Source: Solirubrobacterales bacterium (lineage in GTDB: Bacteria > Actinomycetota > Thermoleophilia > Solirubrobacterales > 70-9). Taken from it: a stretch of 64,000 nucleotides of DNA. The first letter of the stretch is position 1, and every line of letters starts with the position of its first letter. Below are positions 17,996-26,203 of the stretch, one piece after another. The stretch spans positions 124,001 through 188,000 of the forward strand of contig JADJRQ010000002.1 in the NCBI GenBank assembly GCA_016712175.1. Reading direction: 5' to 3'. The notes under the pieces are model-generated. The model ran no database searches, had not been told where the DNA came from, and saw only the letters and a program-made list of their open reading frames with translations. Both the position numbers and the translations under genes were made by a program.

Positions 17996-20219
17996 CAGAG
18001 ATCAGCTCTTCTCGGGGTGGTCGAAGCATTCGAGCCGCTGGCACCGACGTCGATGCCGTGCTCGGTCTTTTCCCAGTAGAACGGATTGGTGAAAAGCTGG
18101 ATGAAGCCTTTCCAGGCCGCGATCGACATCAGGCCCCAATAGAACGGCAAGAGCAGCGCGTAGGCAGCGAGATTGTCGTCACCGCGCCGCACGGAAGCAG
18201 CCAGGCCAGGTAGACGAATACGAAGTTTCCGATGAAAAGCAGCGCCGCGGCCACGTAGTACACCCAGCCGGGAAACAGTTCCTGGATGAAGCCGGCCTGG
18301 GTCAGCGCGAACAGCGTCGTCAGGAACCAGAAGAACGGGTTGATCAGGAAGATGAAAGTGCCGCCGATCAGAAGCTGAAACGAAATGAAACCCTTGAGCC
18401 CGAGGTTGCCCACGAGGCGGAACGGGTTGCGCATGTAGACCAGCCAGGTCTGGATGTAGCCTTTGATCCACCGGGAACGCTGACGCACCCAGCTGCCGAT
18501 CTCGGTGTTTGCTTCTTCGTAGGTGGTGGAATCCATCATCGTCGTTCGGTAGCCGGCCTGATGCAGGCGGACTCCGAGGTCGGCGTCTTCGGTCACGTTG
18601 TACGGATCCCAGCCCCCTACCTCCACCAGCTGATCGAGCTTGATGTGGTTGGAGGTTCCGCCGAGCGGAATCGGATCCTTGCGGGCGTCGAGGCCCGGCA
18701 GCACCAAGTCGAAGAGCATCGCGTACTCGATCGAGAACCAGCGGGTCAGCAGGTTCGTCTCCTGGTTGAAGAAATTGAGCTTGGACTGGATGCAGACGAT
18801 CGAATCGTCGGTGTTCTCGAACATCAAAACAGCCTTCTTCAGCTGACTCGGGTCGGGGCGGTCCTCGGCGTCATAGATCACGACGTACTTACCTTTGGCC
18901 CCGAGCAGACCGTAGTTGCAGGCCTTGGGTTTGGTCTGCGGCTGGGAGGGCGGAACCACGATCGGCCGGAACTGCGGCGGCAGATCCATCGCGAGAATCG
19001 CGGCGATCGTCTCGTCATCGTCTTCCTCGCAGAGGAGGCGCACGTCGAGCTTCGTCTTCGGATAGTCGAGCGAGTTGATGCCCTGGACCAGATAGGGGAT
19101 GACCGCGGCCTCTTTGTAGAGCGGAACCAAAATCGTGTACATCGGCAGGGTCCGCTCGTCCATCGCGGCAAGCTCCTCGGGGCTTGTGCCGAGCAGATAC
19201 TTGTGTTCGAGGGCCGAGAAGCTGGCGAGCAGCTTGTAGAGCGAGGTCAACAGGTAGAAGATGCTGGCCAGCGCAAAGATGACGATCAGCGTCTCTTTCG
19301 GCTTCCAGATCAGGAAACCGATCAGGATCAGGGCGCCGATGCCGAGAAAGACCTTCTGACCCGAGCTGAGCACCAGATGGGCGGAGCTGTCAGGGAACCT
19401 TTCCCGCAGGTTGGACCGGGCCGTCTGGGTGTAGGCGGCACCGTGGATCCGGCGGAGAAGTTCGTCGATGTCGTTGCGCGGGGCCAGAAACTGCTGGACC
19501 TCCCGGTTGGTGTAGTGACCGATCTCGAGCCGGGCCTCTTCGCTGAGTGCATCGGGAACCGCCAGGAACAGGTAGCGGCTGTCGGCGGCGATCGGCACGA
19601 CATGCAGCCGCCGGGCGACCGGCTCGGGCACGATGTCGCGCGGAGCCTCTGTCGCGTCAAACTCGGAAAGGTCGACCGTCGGCAGACGCAGGGTCTCAGC
19701 GAGGACTCGAAGCAGAGCCTTTTCTTCGAGTGCCCCGCCGTGTACGAGCACTTCACCGATTCGCCCGCCGGACCGGTCCTGCTCGGCCACGGCCGCCCCC
19801 AGCTGTTCCTCGGTCACGAGGCCACGACCGGCGAGCTCCTCACCAAGCCTCGGAGGGATCGCGAGCCCGTGACTGACGAGGTCACCGGCCGAGAACCTTG
19901 CTCCGGTTGAGGAATCGGAAGCCCCGTTGGCCGAGAACAGGCGGTCGATCGCCTCATTGATCTCGTTCTCGTCGGCAATCACCCAGGTCGGCTCGTAGCC
20001 GGTCTCCTTGCGAATCGCATCGGCGGCCGCGAAGTTCGAATCAGAAGTGGCAACTACGGTCAGGTAACCGTCGCTGTACTCAACCGGGATGATCGAATGT
20101 TCGCGGCAGGTTTCGGCCGGAAGCAACCCGGCAACCGCCGGGGTCAGGCTGACCATGCGCTCGCTGACGCCGTGCATGTCGTCGCGCACCAGCATCCGCT
20201 CGCCGCCGTTCAGCGCCAT
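17995..20219 (-). CDS. Family 2 glycosyltransferase with N-terminal MshEN (c-di-GMP-binding type) domain; frameshifted near 3' end
   Basis: Residues about 1-95 form a GspE-N-like lobe. Residues 124-147 (RLGEELAGRGLVTEEQL...EQ) and 153-176 (RIGEVLVHGGALEEKALL...) match the paired RLGxxL..G.....L...Q motifs of MshEN domains that bind c-di-GMP. Two helices (288-330) precede a GT2 domain with D450-A-E-D453, EDADLGVRL (544-552) and QRSRW (580-584), the set found in processive or large glycosyltransferases. C-terminal helices follow. A frameshift at about 18190-18200 separates WLLPCG from RRGDDNLAAYALLLPFYW and the true C-terminus. NfrB has the same two modules in reverse order. Reconstructed length about 741. 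Likely makes a surface glycan under cyclic-dinucleotide control. Confidence 0.88.
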
Positions 20220-20461
20220 CAGATCGTCCTCCGGCGAATGCGGTCGCGCTCGATCAGCTCTGCTGCGCCGACTTGTTCTTCTTTGACGTCGTCCTGGCTG
20301 GAGGTCCTGCGGCTCCGCCTGCGGTCACTGACCATCATCGCAACGATTCCGGCCAGGAAGAGGAAGAAAGGCACGATCAGGAACACGCTGAACAACAGCG
20401 AGAAGAGGATGAGTGCGCCGATCGCGAAGAAGAGCGCTCCTATTGCGCCGCCGCCGTTCAC
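20219..20461 (-). CDS. Small membrane protein coupled to the MshEN glycosyltransferase
   Basis: 80 residues starting with GTG at 20459-20461, which overlaps the upstream gene's TGA (GTGA); its own TGA overlaps the glycosyltransferase ATG (TGATG). Residues about 5-45 are two adjoining hydrophobic helices (ALFFAIGALILFSLLFSVF; VPFFLFLAGIVAMMV). The remainder is a strongly charged cytoplasmic tail rich in Arg (SDRRRSRR, ERDRIRRR). Double translational coupling to the glycosyltransferase suggests a stoichiometric accessory subunit. No family recognised. Confidence 0.7.
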   Translation of the reverse strand: MNGGGAIGALFFAIGALILFSLLFSVFLIVPFFLFLAGIVAMMVSDRRRSRRTSSQDDVKEEQVGAAELIERDRIRRRTI

Positions 20462-20967
20462 GTAGCGTCTGGGCCGGCCACGCCGTCCGTGCGCTGGCCG
20501 ACTGGTTGGGCGAGCGCGATGGTGAACGATCCCTTGTCGGAATCGGTGACGTCAAAAGCAACTGGAAGCTTGCGGCGCAGCGAAGTGATCAGTGAGACTC
20601 CTTCGTCGACTCGGGCGTCAATGGTTGCCGAATCGCCACGGAGTTCGCGCAGGTTCGAGTTCTCAACGCCTTCCGTCTCGGCCAGGGCCTGCTCAACGAT
20701 GCGGGCCATGCTGAGATCGTGAAGCGGCCGGATGATCACCTTGACGTCACGGTCGGTCGGCAGCTGGAAGCCTGCGTTGGTGAATTTGTCCGCGGTTGAC
20801 GCTTCGACCGGAAGGGAAGGAGCCGCAGGCGCAGAATTGGTAATCGGTTTGGACCGCGAGGAGCTGGACACACCAAGGTGCTCTTCAAGCGCATCAAGGC
20901 GACCCGACAACTCGTGTCGAAGCTCCCTGATCTCCCTGAGGATGTCTTTTTTTCTGGTCTTAGCCAA
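20458..20967 (-). CDS. Coiled-coil protein with uncharacterised alpha/beta domain, first gene of surface operon
   Basis: A 169-residue cytosolic protein: a basic N-terminus, a helical region (ILREIRELRHELSGRLDALEEHL, residues about 9-31), a Ser/Pro linker, and a C-terminal domain from VKVIIRPLHDLSMARIV to GSFTIALAQ. The domain is paralogous to that of the gene at 11143-11652, sharing PL..L.MA, GV, GD.A, VD.G..L, PVAF.V and S..(L/I)AL. Both proteins have 169 residues and the same order of coiled coil then domain. It precedes, and overlaps by GTGA, the small membrane protein. A structural or signalling adaptor role for the glycosyltransferase complex is my inference. Confidence 0.7.
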   Translation of the reverse strand: MAKTRKKDILREIRELRHELSGRLDALEEHLGVSSSSRSKPITNSAPAAPSLPVEASTADKFTNAGFQLPTDRDVKVIIRPLHDLSMARIVEQALAETEGVENSNLRELRGDSATIDARVDEGVSLITSLRRKLPVAFDVTDSDKGSFTIALAQPVGQRTDGVAGPDAT

Positions 20968-21196
20968 GTGTCATCAGTTGGTTAGGCGATCCCATGAGAG
21001 CTGCACTCGGTGCAGGACCACTCGGCGGACTGCCCGAATCACTCAAGTTGCTCACTATAGGCGAACTTCATCGGAATCGTCAAGTGGTGTTTCTTCACAA
21101 ATTCTCCGGGAGTAGATGGCCGAAGCAGAAACCTTGGGTCGGGTCCGGCTCCCTCTCCCGCAGGAGACCGAATCCGGACTCTCCAGGACAACATAA

Positions 21197-21220
21197 AGCC
21201 CCGGCCGGACGGCCGGGGCT
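21197..21220 (-). terminator. GC-rich hairpin after hppA
   Basis: A perfect 10-bp stem (AGCCCCGGCC/GGCCGGGGCT) with a GGAC loop lies 67 nt downstream of the H+-PPase stop on the minus strand. It is followed by a weak T-rich stretch (TTATGTTG), as is common for high-GC intrinsic terminators. It separates hppA from the surface operon whose first gene starts at 20967. The rest of 20968-21286 holds no recognisable gene, so the operon promoter probably lies there. Confidence 0.65.
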
Positions 21221-21286
21221 CCTGTCAAAATCGCGCGCTTCACGCTCGACTGTATTTGCGTTTTCGTGAGGTTCAGGTCAGGCGCC

Positions 21287-23386
21287 TCAGAAGTGAACGA
21301 TCGGGATGATCAGGATGGCGACGATATTCGCGACCTTGATCATCGGGTTGATCGCCGGTCCGGCGGTGTCCTTGTAGGGATCGCCAACCGTGTCACCGGT
21401 GATCGAGGCGGCGTGGGCATCCGAGCCCTTGCCTCCGTATTCACCGTCTTCGATCAGTTTCTTGGCGTTGTCCCAGGCGCCGCCGCCGGCAGTCATCGAG
21501 ATTGCCGCGAACAGCCCGACGATGATCACGCCGATCAGCAGGCCGCCGAGGGCGTCCACGCTGAGGATGCCGACAATCACCGGAATGACGATCGGGATCA
21601 GCGACGGCAGGATCATTTCCTTCTGCGCCGCCGCGGTCACGAGGGCAACTGCCTGCCGGTAGTCCGGCTTCTCGGTGCCGTCCATGATTCCCGGCTTCTC
21701 CTTGAATTGACGCCGGACCTCCTCGACCACCTGGCCACCGGCACGGCCGACCGACTCGATCGCCAGTGCCGAGAACAGGTACACCATCATGCCGCCGATT
21801 ATCAGCCCAACCAGGACTTCCGGACTGGACAGGTTGAACAGCCCGTCCAGATCGGCCAGGCCGGCCTTCGCGGCTTCGGGAGCCAGCTCGGCCTTGAACG
21901 CCGCGAACAGCACGAGCGCGGCCAGAGCGGCGGATCCAATCGCGTAGCCCTTGGTGACGGCCTTGGTCGTGTTGCCGACCGCGTCCAGCGGGTCAGTCAC
22001 GTTCCGCACTTCTTCCGGCAGCTCCGCCATCTCGGCGATACCTCCGGCGTTGTCGGTGATCGGGCCGAATGCGTCGAGCGCCACGATCAGACCGGTCAGC
22101 GACAGCTGCGCCATCACGGCGACGCCGATGCCGTAGATCCCGGCCAGTTCATTGGCCGCGAGAATGGCAAAGGCCAGGACCAGCGCCGGAGCGGCAGTTG
22201 CCTGCATCCCCTGGGCCAGGCCCTGGATGATGTTCGTCGCGTGACCGGTTTGTGACGCTTCCGCGATCGCATTGACCGGGCGGAACCGGGTCGATGTGTA
22301 GTAGTCGGTGATCACGAACAGCAGCGCGGTCACCGCGACTCCGATCACGGCGCAGAGCCAGAGATCGGTAACGGTGGTGCCGGACAGGGTGTTGCTCACG
22401 TCAATCACGCCGTTGGCCAGCGGCTCGGACATGATCCAGTCGGTGACCGGGTAGAAGGCGATGATCGAAAGTACTCCGGAGATCACAAGGCCGCGGTAGA
22501 GCGCGCCTTCGACGCGGTCGGTCTTGGTACCGACGAGCAGTGCTCCGATGATCGAAGCAATGATCGCGACGCCGCCCAGGACGAGCGGGTACATCGCCAG
22601 CGAGGTCGAGTAGGCGTCGCCGAAGTAGAGAACGCCGAGCAGCATGACCGCGACCGTGGTCACGGCGTAGGTCTCGAAGAGGTCGGCCGCCATGCCGGCG
22701 CAGTCGCCGACGTTGTCACCGACGTTGTCGGCGATCACGGCAGGGTTCCGCGGGTCATCTTCGGGGATGCCGGCTTCAACCTTGCCGACCAGGTCAGCTC
22801 CGACGTCAGCGGCTTTGGTGAAGATGCCGCCGCCGAGACGGGCGAATACCGAGATCAACGAACCACCGAAGCCGAGGCCGATCAGAGCGTCGACTGCTTC
22901 CTTATCGGAATCGACCGCACCGGTGAGGGTGAGGATGCCGAAGTATCCGGCCACGCCGAGCAGGGCCAGGCCGACCACGAGCATGCCGGTGACCGAACCG
23001 CCCTTGAAGGCGACGTCGAGCGCCGGCGGCACTCCGCCACGGGCCGCTTCAGCAACGCGGGAGTTGGCCCGGACCGAAAGGTTCATGCCGATGAAACCGG
23101 TTGCGCCCGAAAGGACCGCGCCGACGATGAACCCGAGAGCGGTCTGCCAGTTCTGCAGAACCGCCAACAGGATCACCAGAGGCAGCGCCACCACGGCGAT
23201 GATCAGATACTGGCGCGTCAGGTAGGCGGATGCGCCCTCCTGGATTGCTCCTGAGATCTCCTGCATTCTCTCGTTACCGGCAGGCTTTGCAAGCAGCCGC
23301 TGAGTCACGATAATTCCGTACAGGACCGCAATCGCGGCACAGAAGAGAGCGAAGACCACGCCGTGGTCCGTCAGAAAGTCAGTCAA
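21287..23386 (-). CDS. hppA: Membrane-bound H+-translocating pyrophosphatase, K+-independent type
   Basis: A 699-residue polytopic enzyme that couples PPi hydrolysis to proton export. The catalytic loop DVGADLVGKVEAGIPEDDPR with the following DNVGDNVGDCAGMAADLFE is intact, as are DNAGGIAEM and DTVGDPYKDTAGPAINP near the C-terminus. The segment GNTTKAVTKG carries Lys at the position that is Ala in K+-dependent enzymes, which marks the K+-independent subclass. About 16 helices are expected and the length is normal. It is flanked by a terminator on its 3' side. It recycles biosynthetic PPi and supports the proton gradient. Confidence 0.96.
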   Translation of the reverse strand: MTDFLTDHGVVFALFCAAIAVLYGIIVTQRLLAKPAGNERMQEISGAIQEGASAYLTRQYLIIAVVALPLVILLAVLQNWQTALGFIVGAVLSGATGFIGMNLSVRANSRVAEAARGGVPPALDVAFKGGSVTGMLVVGLALLGVAGYFGILTLTGAVDSDKEAVDALIGLGFGGSLISVFARLGGGIFTKAADVGADLVGKVEAGIPEDDPRNPAVIADNVGDNVGDCAGMAADLFETYAVTTVAVMLLGVLYFGDAYSTSLAMYPLVLGGVAIIASIIGALLVGTKTDRVEGALYRGLVISGVLSIIAFYPVTDWIMSEPLANGVIDVSNTLSGTTVTDLWLCAVIGVAVTALLFVITDYYTSTRFRPVNAIAEASQTGHATNIIQGLAQGMQATAAPALVLAFAILAANELAGIYGIGVAVMAQLSLTGLIVALDAFGPITDNAGGIAEMAELPEEVRNVTDPLDAVGNTTKAVTKGYAIGSAALAALVLFAAFKAELAPEAAKAGLADLDGLFNLSSPEVLVGLIIGGMMVYLFSALAIESVGRAGGQVVEEVRRQFKEKPGIMDGTEKPDYRQAVALVTAAAQKEMILPSLIPIVIPVIVGILSVDALGGLLIGVIIVGLFAAISMTAGGGAWDNAKKLIEDGEYGGKGSDAHAASITGDTVGDPYKDTAGPAINPMIKVANIVAILIIPIVHF

Positions 23387-23493
23387 GGTTCTCCTTCTTG
23401 GGGTTTACACCGGTTCTACTGAGGCCGCGAACCCTATTACCCCGGGGCGGCACCTTGACCGCTCCTCCCAGGTCCGGCCGGCGGAAAGAGGCG

Positions 23494-23979
23494 TCAGCTG
23501 CCGCGCGGAGTCCAGAGACCCGGCCCCTTGGGCGGTTCGGATTCAGGGCCGGAACCGGCCCCGGGCGAATCCGGAGCCCCACCGGCGGGGTCTGTGCCAC
23601 CGGGAGCCGGACCAGCGGCGGGGTCACCACCGGCACGCTCCGCGTAAAGCATCTGCACCTGGCTGAGCGGTTCCTTCACGGCATCGGCAACTTCCTGCGG
23701 CAGCAGGGCCACCAATGCACGCACGGCTTCGATGCCGATCCGGGCCTGGTCGAGGTCGACCTCGTCCTCCTTGACGATGCGACGAGCGCTCAGGTTGAGC
23801 ACACTGGCCACCGTCTGGGTGAGCAGGTCCTCGACCCGGACCTGGCTCATCTGCTGCTCAAGCATCTCCTGCTCCTCGGGTGTGAGAGGAGGAGGACCCT
23901 GGGGGTCCTGCTGGCCTGCGGGGTCCTGGGGGCCTGCGGGGGGGTTAGCGGGGTCCTGTGAACTCTCTTCTTCGCTCAT
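23494..23979 (-). CDS. DUF1844-like protein with Pro-rich termini
   Basis: 161 residues: a Pro/Gln/Gly/Asp-rich N-terminus, a helical core (about 30-115: MLEQQMSQVRVEDLLTQTVA, ARIGIEAVRALVALLPQEV) and a second Pro/Gly/Asp-rich tail. The core order, with an acidic Asp/Glu-rich link (VKEDEVDLDQAR) before 'AR.GIEAVRAL', resembles the DUF1844 family, usually small soluble proteins of unknown role. It lies upstream of hppA on the same strand with a gap of 107 nt that shows no gene. A 21-bp inverted repeat lies just upstream of its start. Confidence 0.65.
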   Translation of the reverse strand: MSEEESSQDPANPPAGPQDPAGQQDPQGPPPLTPEEQEMLEQQMSQVRVEDLLTQTVASVLNLSARRIVKEDEVDLDQARIGIEAVRALVALLPQEVADAVKEPLSQVQMLYAERAGGDPAAGPAPGGTDPAGGAPDSPGAGSGPESEPPKGPGLWTPRGS

Positions 23980-24015
23980 GGGTTGAGCATAGGCAATCGG
24001 ACTACTGCGGGGTCA

Positions 24016-24124
24016 GGTGTGGGGTACGGAGGTGCCCCCGGAGGGCTGGCGACCGAGGCAATCCAGCAATTCGCCCTGATCAAGGGAGCGTTGCCCCGGA
24101 GGAGGTACCTCCGTACCCCACACC
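24016..24124. repeat. 21-bp inverted repeat with ~67-nt spacer
   Basis: Left arm 24016-24036 (GGTGTGGGGTACGGAGGTGCC) and right arm 24104-24124 are reverse complements apart from one G-T position, giving a 21-bp stem as RNA. The inner flanks both contain a CCCCGGAGG motif as a direct repeat. It fills the gap between the ybdK-like gene (ends at 24130) and the DUF1844-like gene (starts at 23979). It could be a terminator or attenuator, or a palindromic dispersed element. Confidence 0.75.
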
Positions 24125-24129
24125 CGGCG

Positions 24130-25278
24130 CTAGCTATAGCTTCTTCGGGTCTCTTCGGCCGAAGCGCGGTAAATATCTTCGATGCTCTCCCCCGCTTCGA
24201 ACTTGTCCCGAGCTCTCTGCGACCCATTCCTCTCCGGGAGGTTTACGTCGATCTTCAGGCTTTCCCGGGCCGGGGTCGTCCATTCGAGGAGTTCTTCGAG
24301 CACCTGGCGGGCTTCAATCTCGCGGTTCCGGCGAAAGTCAACCATCTTGCCGTCCATGCCGTAGCGGATCGCCCGCCAGAAGTTCTCTTCGATCTCGCGG
24401 TCGAGCAGTGGCTCAGTTTCACCCTTGGCCCCCGAGTCAAGATCAAGCGCAGTCTGGGCGACCACCGCCGTGATCAGACCAGCCAGCGCCGTCGATTCGG
24501 CGGCGTCGGACTGGGCGTCGCAGATCCGGACCTCGACCGTTCCGAATGCGTGATGCGGCCGGACACTCCACCAGAGTTGCGTCGACTCGACCACCGAGCC
24601 GAGACCCTTCAGGGTCTCGATGAACTCGGCGTACTGATCCCAGGTTTTGAACTGTCCGGGAATGCCGCATCGGGGAAACATCCGGGTGAAGATCTGGGTC
24701 CTGACCGACGCCAGTCCACTGTCAACGTGATCGAGGAAGGGCGAGTTGGCAGAGACGGCCAGAAGGATCGGCAGTTGCTCACGCAGCCAGTCGCACACCC
24801 TGATCGCACGATCCGCTCCCTGAATTCCGACGTGGGCGTGAACGCTCCAGGTGTTGTTTCGCTGCGCAACCCAGCCGAGGTCGTCTTTCAACCGCTGGTA
24901 GTGCGGCGTGTCGATGATCTCCTGATCGAGGTAGCTCGCCCAGGGGTGCGCGCCCATCGAAGCTAGGCTGACACCCCGATCCGCGGCCACCGCGAACAGT
25001 TTCTGCCGCCGAACCACCATGCGTTCCATGGCCTCGTCCATCGACTCCGCCCGTCCGGACCGGATTTCGATCTCGGAGGCGATCAGCTCGCCCGCGGCGG
25101 AATCACCGAGGACCGGGTCGGCCTGCGCCGCTTCGTACAGCTCGGGGAACAGGTCGGCCAGATCGAGCGTTTCCGGGTCGAGGATCGCGAATTCCTCTTC
25201 GAGCCCGATCGTGAAGTCCTGGGACGCATCGAAGACTTCCCGGGCGGCGCCGAGATCCAGCAAGTCGGGATCAGTCAA
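24130..25278 (-). CDS. ybdK: YbdK-type carboxylate-amine ligase (glutamate-cysteine ligase family 2)
   Basis: 382 residues. FTIGLEEEFAILDP near residue 23 is the hallmark N-terminus of the YbdK/GCS2 family. SEIEIRSGRAESMDEAM, GAHPWASY, HAHVGIQGADRAI, NSPFLDHVDSGLAS and EVRICD follow in the usual order for the glutamine-synthetase-like ATP-grasp-free fold. Family members show weak gamma-glutamylcysteine ligase activity in vitro; actinobacterial relatives act in mycothiol- or ergothioneine-related or unknown peptide ligation. It lies 6 nt upstream-to-downstream of rex, so a redox or thiol theme is plausible. Confidence 0.85.
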   Translation of the reverse strand: MTDPDLLDLGAAREVFDASQDFTIGLEEEFAILDPETLDLADLFPELYEAAQADPVLGDSAAGELIASEIEIRSGRAESMDEAMERMVVRRQKLFAVAADRGVSLASMGAHPWASYLDQEIIDTPHYQRLKDDLGWVAQRNNTWSVHAHVGIQGADRAIRVCDWLREQLPILLAVSANSPFLDHVDSGLASVRTQIFTRMFPRCGIPGQFKTWDQYAEFIETLKGLGSVVESTQLWWSVRPHHAFGTVEVRICDAQSDAAESTALAGLITAVVAQTALDLDSGAKGETEPLLDREIEENFWRAIRYGMDGKMVDFRRNREIEARQVLEELLEWTTPARESLKIDVNLPERNGSQRARDKFEAGESIEDIYRASAEETRRSYS

Positions 25279-25284
25279 GGTCGA

Positions 25285-25956
25285 TCAAGACAGGTAGAAA
25301 TAGAGGGCGTAGAGCAGGTCGACGGCAGGGCTCGAGGTGTGGACCGTGACTTCGGGCGGAACCTGGAGAAGTTGTTCGGTGTAATTGAAGATGACCGTTA
25401 CCCCGGCTTCGACCAACCCGTCGGCGACCGCCTGGGCGGCACCGGACGGCACCGCGAGCACGCCGACGACGATTGCCTGCGCTTCGACCGCCTTGCCGAG
25501 TTCGGAAAAATCGCGGACGGTAAGCGGACCCACCTTCTTGCCGATGCGGCTCGGGTCGACGTCGAAAAGCGAAACGATCTGGAATCCGTGGTCGGCGAAA
25601 ATATCCGAGCCGGCGATCGCCTGGCCCAGCTTGCCGGCACCGAAAAGCGCGATGTTGTGATGCCCTGCTGTACGCAGGATCTTCCGGATCTCGTCGACCA
25701 GGAACTCGATCCGGTAGCCAACCCCGCGCTTGCCGAACTTGCCAAAGCCGGAAAGATCACGCCGGATCTGGGTCGGATTGATGTGCGTGTACTCGGACAG
25801 CTCCTGTGAGGAGATCGTCTCACGGCCCATCTTCCGGGCCTGCGTCAGCACCTGCAGGTAACGCGAAAGCCGGGCGGCCACGCCCAGCGAAAGTCGTTCA
25901 CCCTCCGGCACCAGGACGGACCCCGTGTCGCTGCGGTATTTCGGCGGAGGCGTCAT
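25285..25956 (-). CDS. rex: Redox-sensing transcriptional repressor Rex
   Basis: 223 residues: an N-terminal winged helix (LSRYLQVLTQARKMGRETISSQELSEYTHINPTQIRRDLSGFGKFGKRGVGY), then a Rossmann domain with ALFGAGKLGQAIA and the NADH-sensing region DVDPSRIGKKVG, ending with a C-terminal helix (VDLLYALYFYLS) that swaps into the partner subunit. Rex binds operators when NADH/NAD+ is low and controls respiratory and fermentative genes. A glutaredoxin-like gene precedes it by 7 nt, a common actinobacterial pairing. I did not find a clear TTGTGAA-type operator nearby. Confidence 0.96.
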   Translation of the reverse strand: MTPPPKYRSDTGSVLVPEGERLSLGVAARLSRYLQVLTQARKMGRETISSQELSEYTHINPTQIRRDLSGFGKFGKRGVGYRIEFLVDEIRKILRTAGHHNIALFGAGKLGQAIAGSDIFADHGFQIVSLFDVDPSRIGKKVGPLTVRDFSELGKAVEAQAIVVGVLAVPSGAAQAVADGLVEAGVTVIFNYTEQLLQVPPEVTVHTSSPAVDLLYALYFYLS

Positions 25957-25963
25957 CTGCGCT

Positions 25964-26203
25964 TCAGGGTATCCGTAACCGGTCCCTGACCGGCTCGGGA
26001 TCGAAAACCAGCTCGCTCACGATTTCGCCATCGATCATGATCACGGGGATGCGCTCCAGGTATCGCCGGAGGAGGTCATCGTCACTGTCGATGTCGATCT
26101 CCACTATCTCCAGCCCCGGGAACTCCTTCGTGAGACCGGCTAGCGATTCGATCGCTTCCTCGCAGAGATGGCAGTCCGGCCGGGAATAGACCGTGGTCTT
26201 CAT
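25964..26203 (-). CDS. Glutaredoxin-like (DUF836) thioredoxin-fold protein
   Basis: 79 residues starting at ATG 26201-26203. The CxxC active site is CHLC (residues 11-14) after TTVYSRPD, followed by helix CEEAIESLAGL, strand LEIVEIDIDSDD, and a cis-Pro motif RIPVIMI, all in the order of a minimal thioredoxin fold. The ATG overlaps the reconstructed tsaD stop (ATGA) and the gene ends 7 nt before rex. An open frame extends upstream of this ATG, but the upstream residues lie antisense or out of frame to tsaD and are not credible. Confidence 0.85.
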   Translation of the reverse strand: MKTTVYSRPDCHLCEEAIESLAGLTKEFPGLEIVEIDIDSDDDLLRRYLERIPVIMIDGEIVSELVFDPEPVRDRLRIP

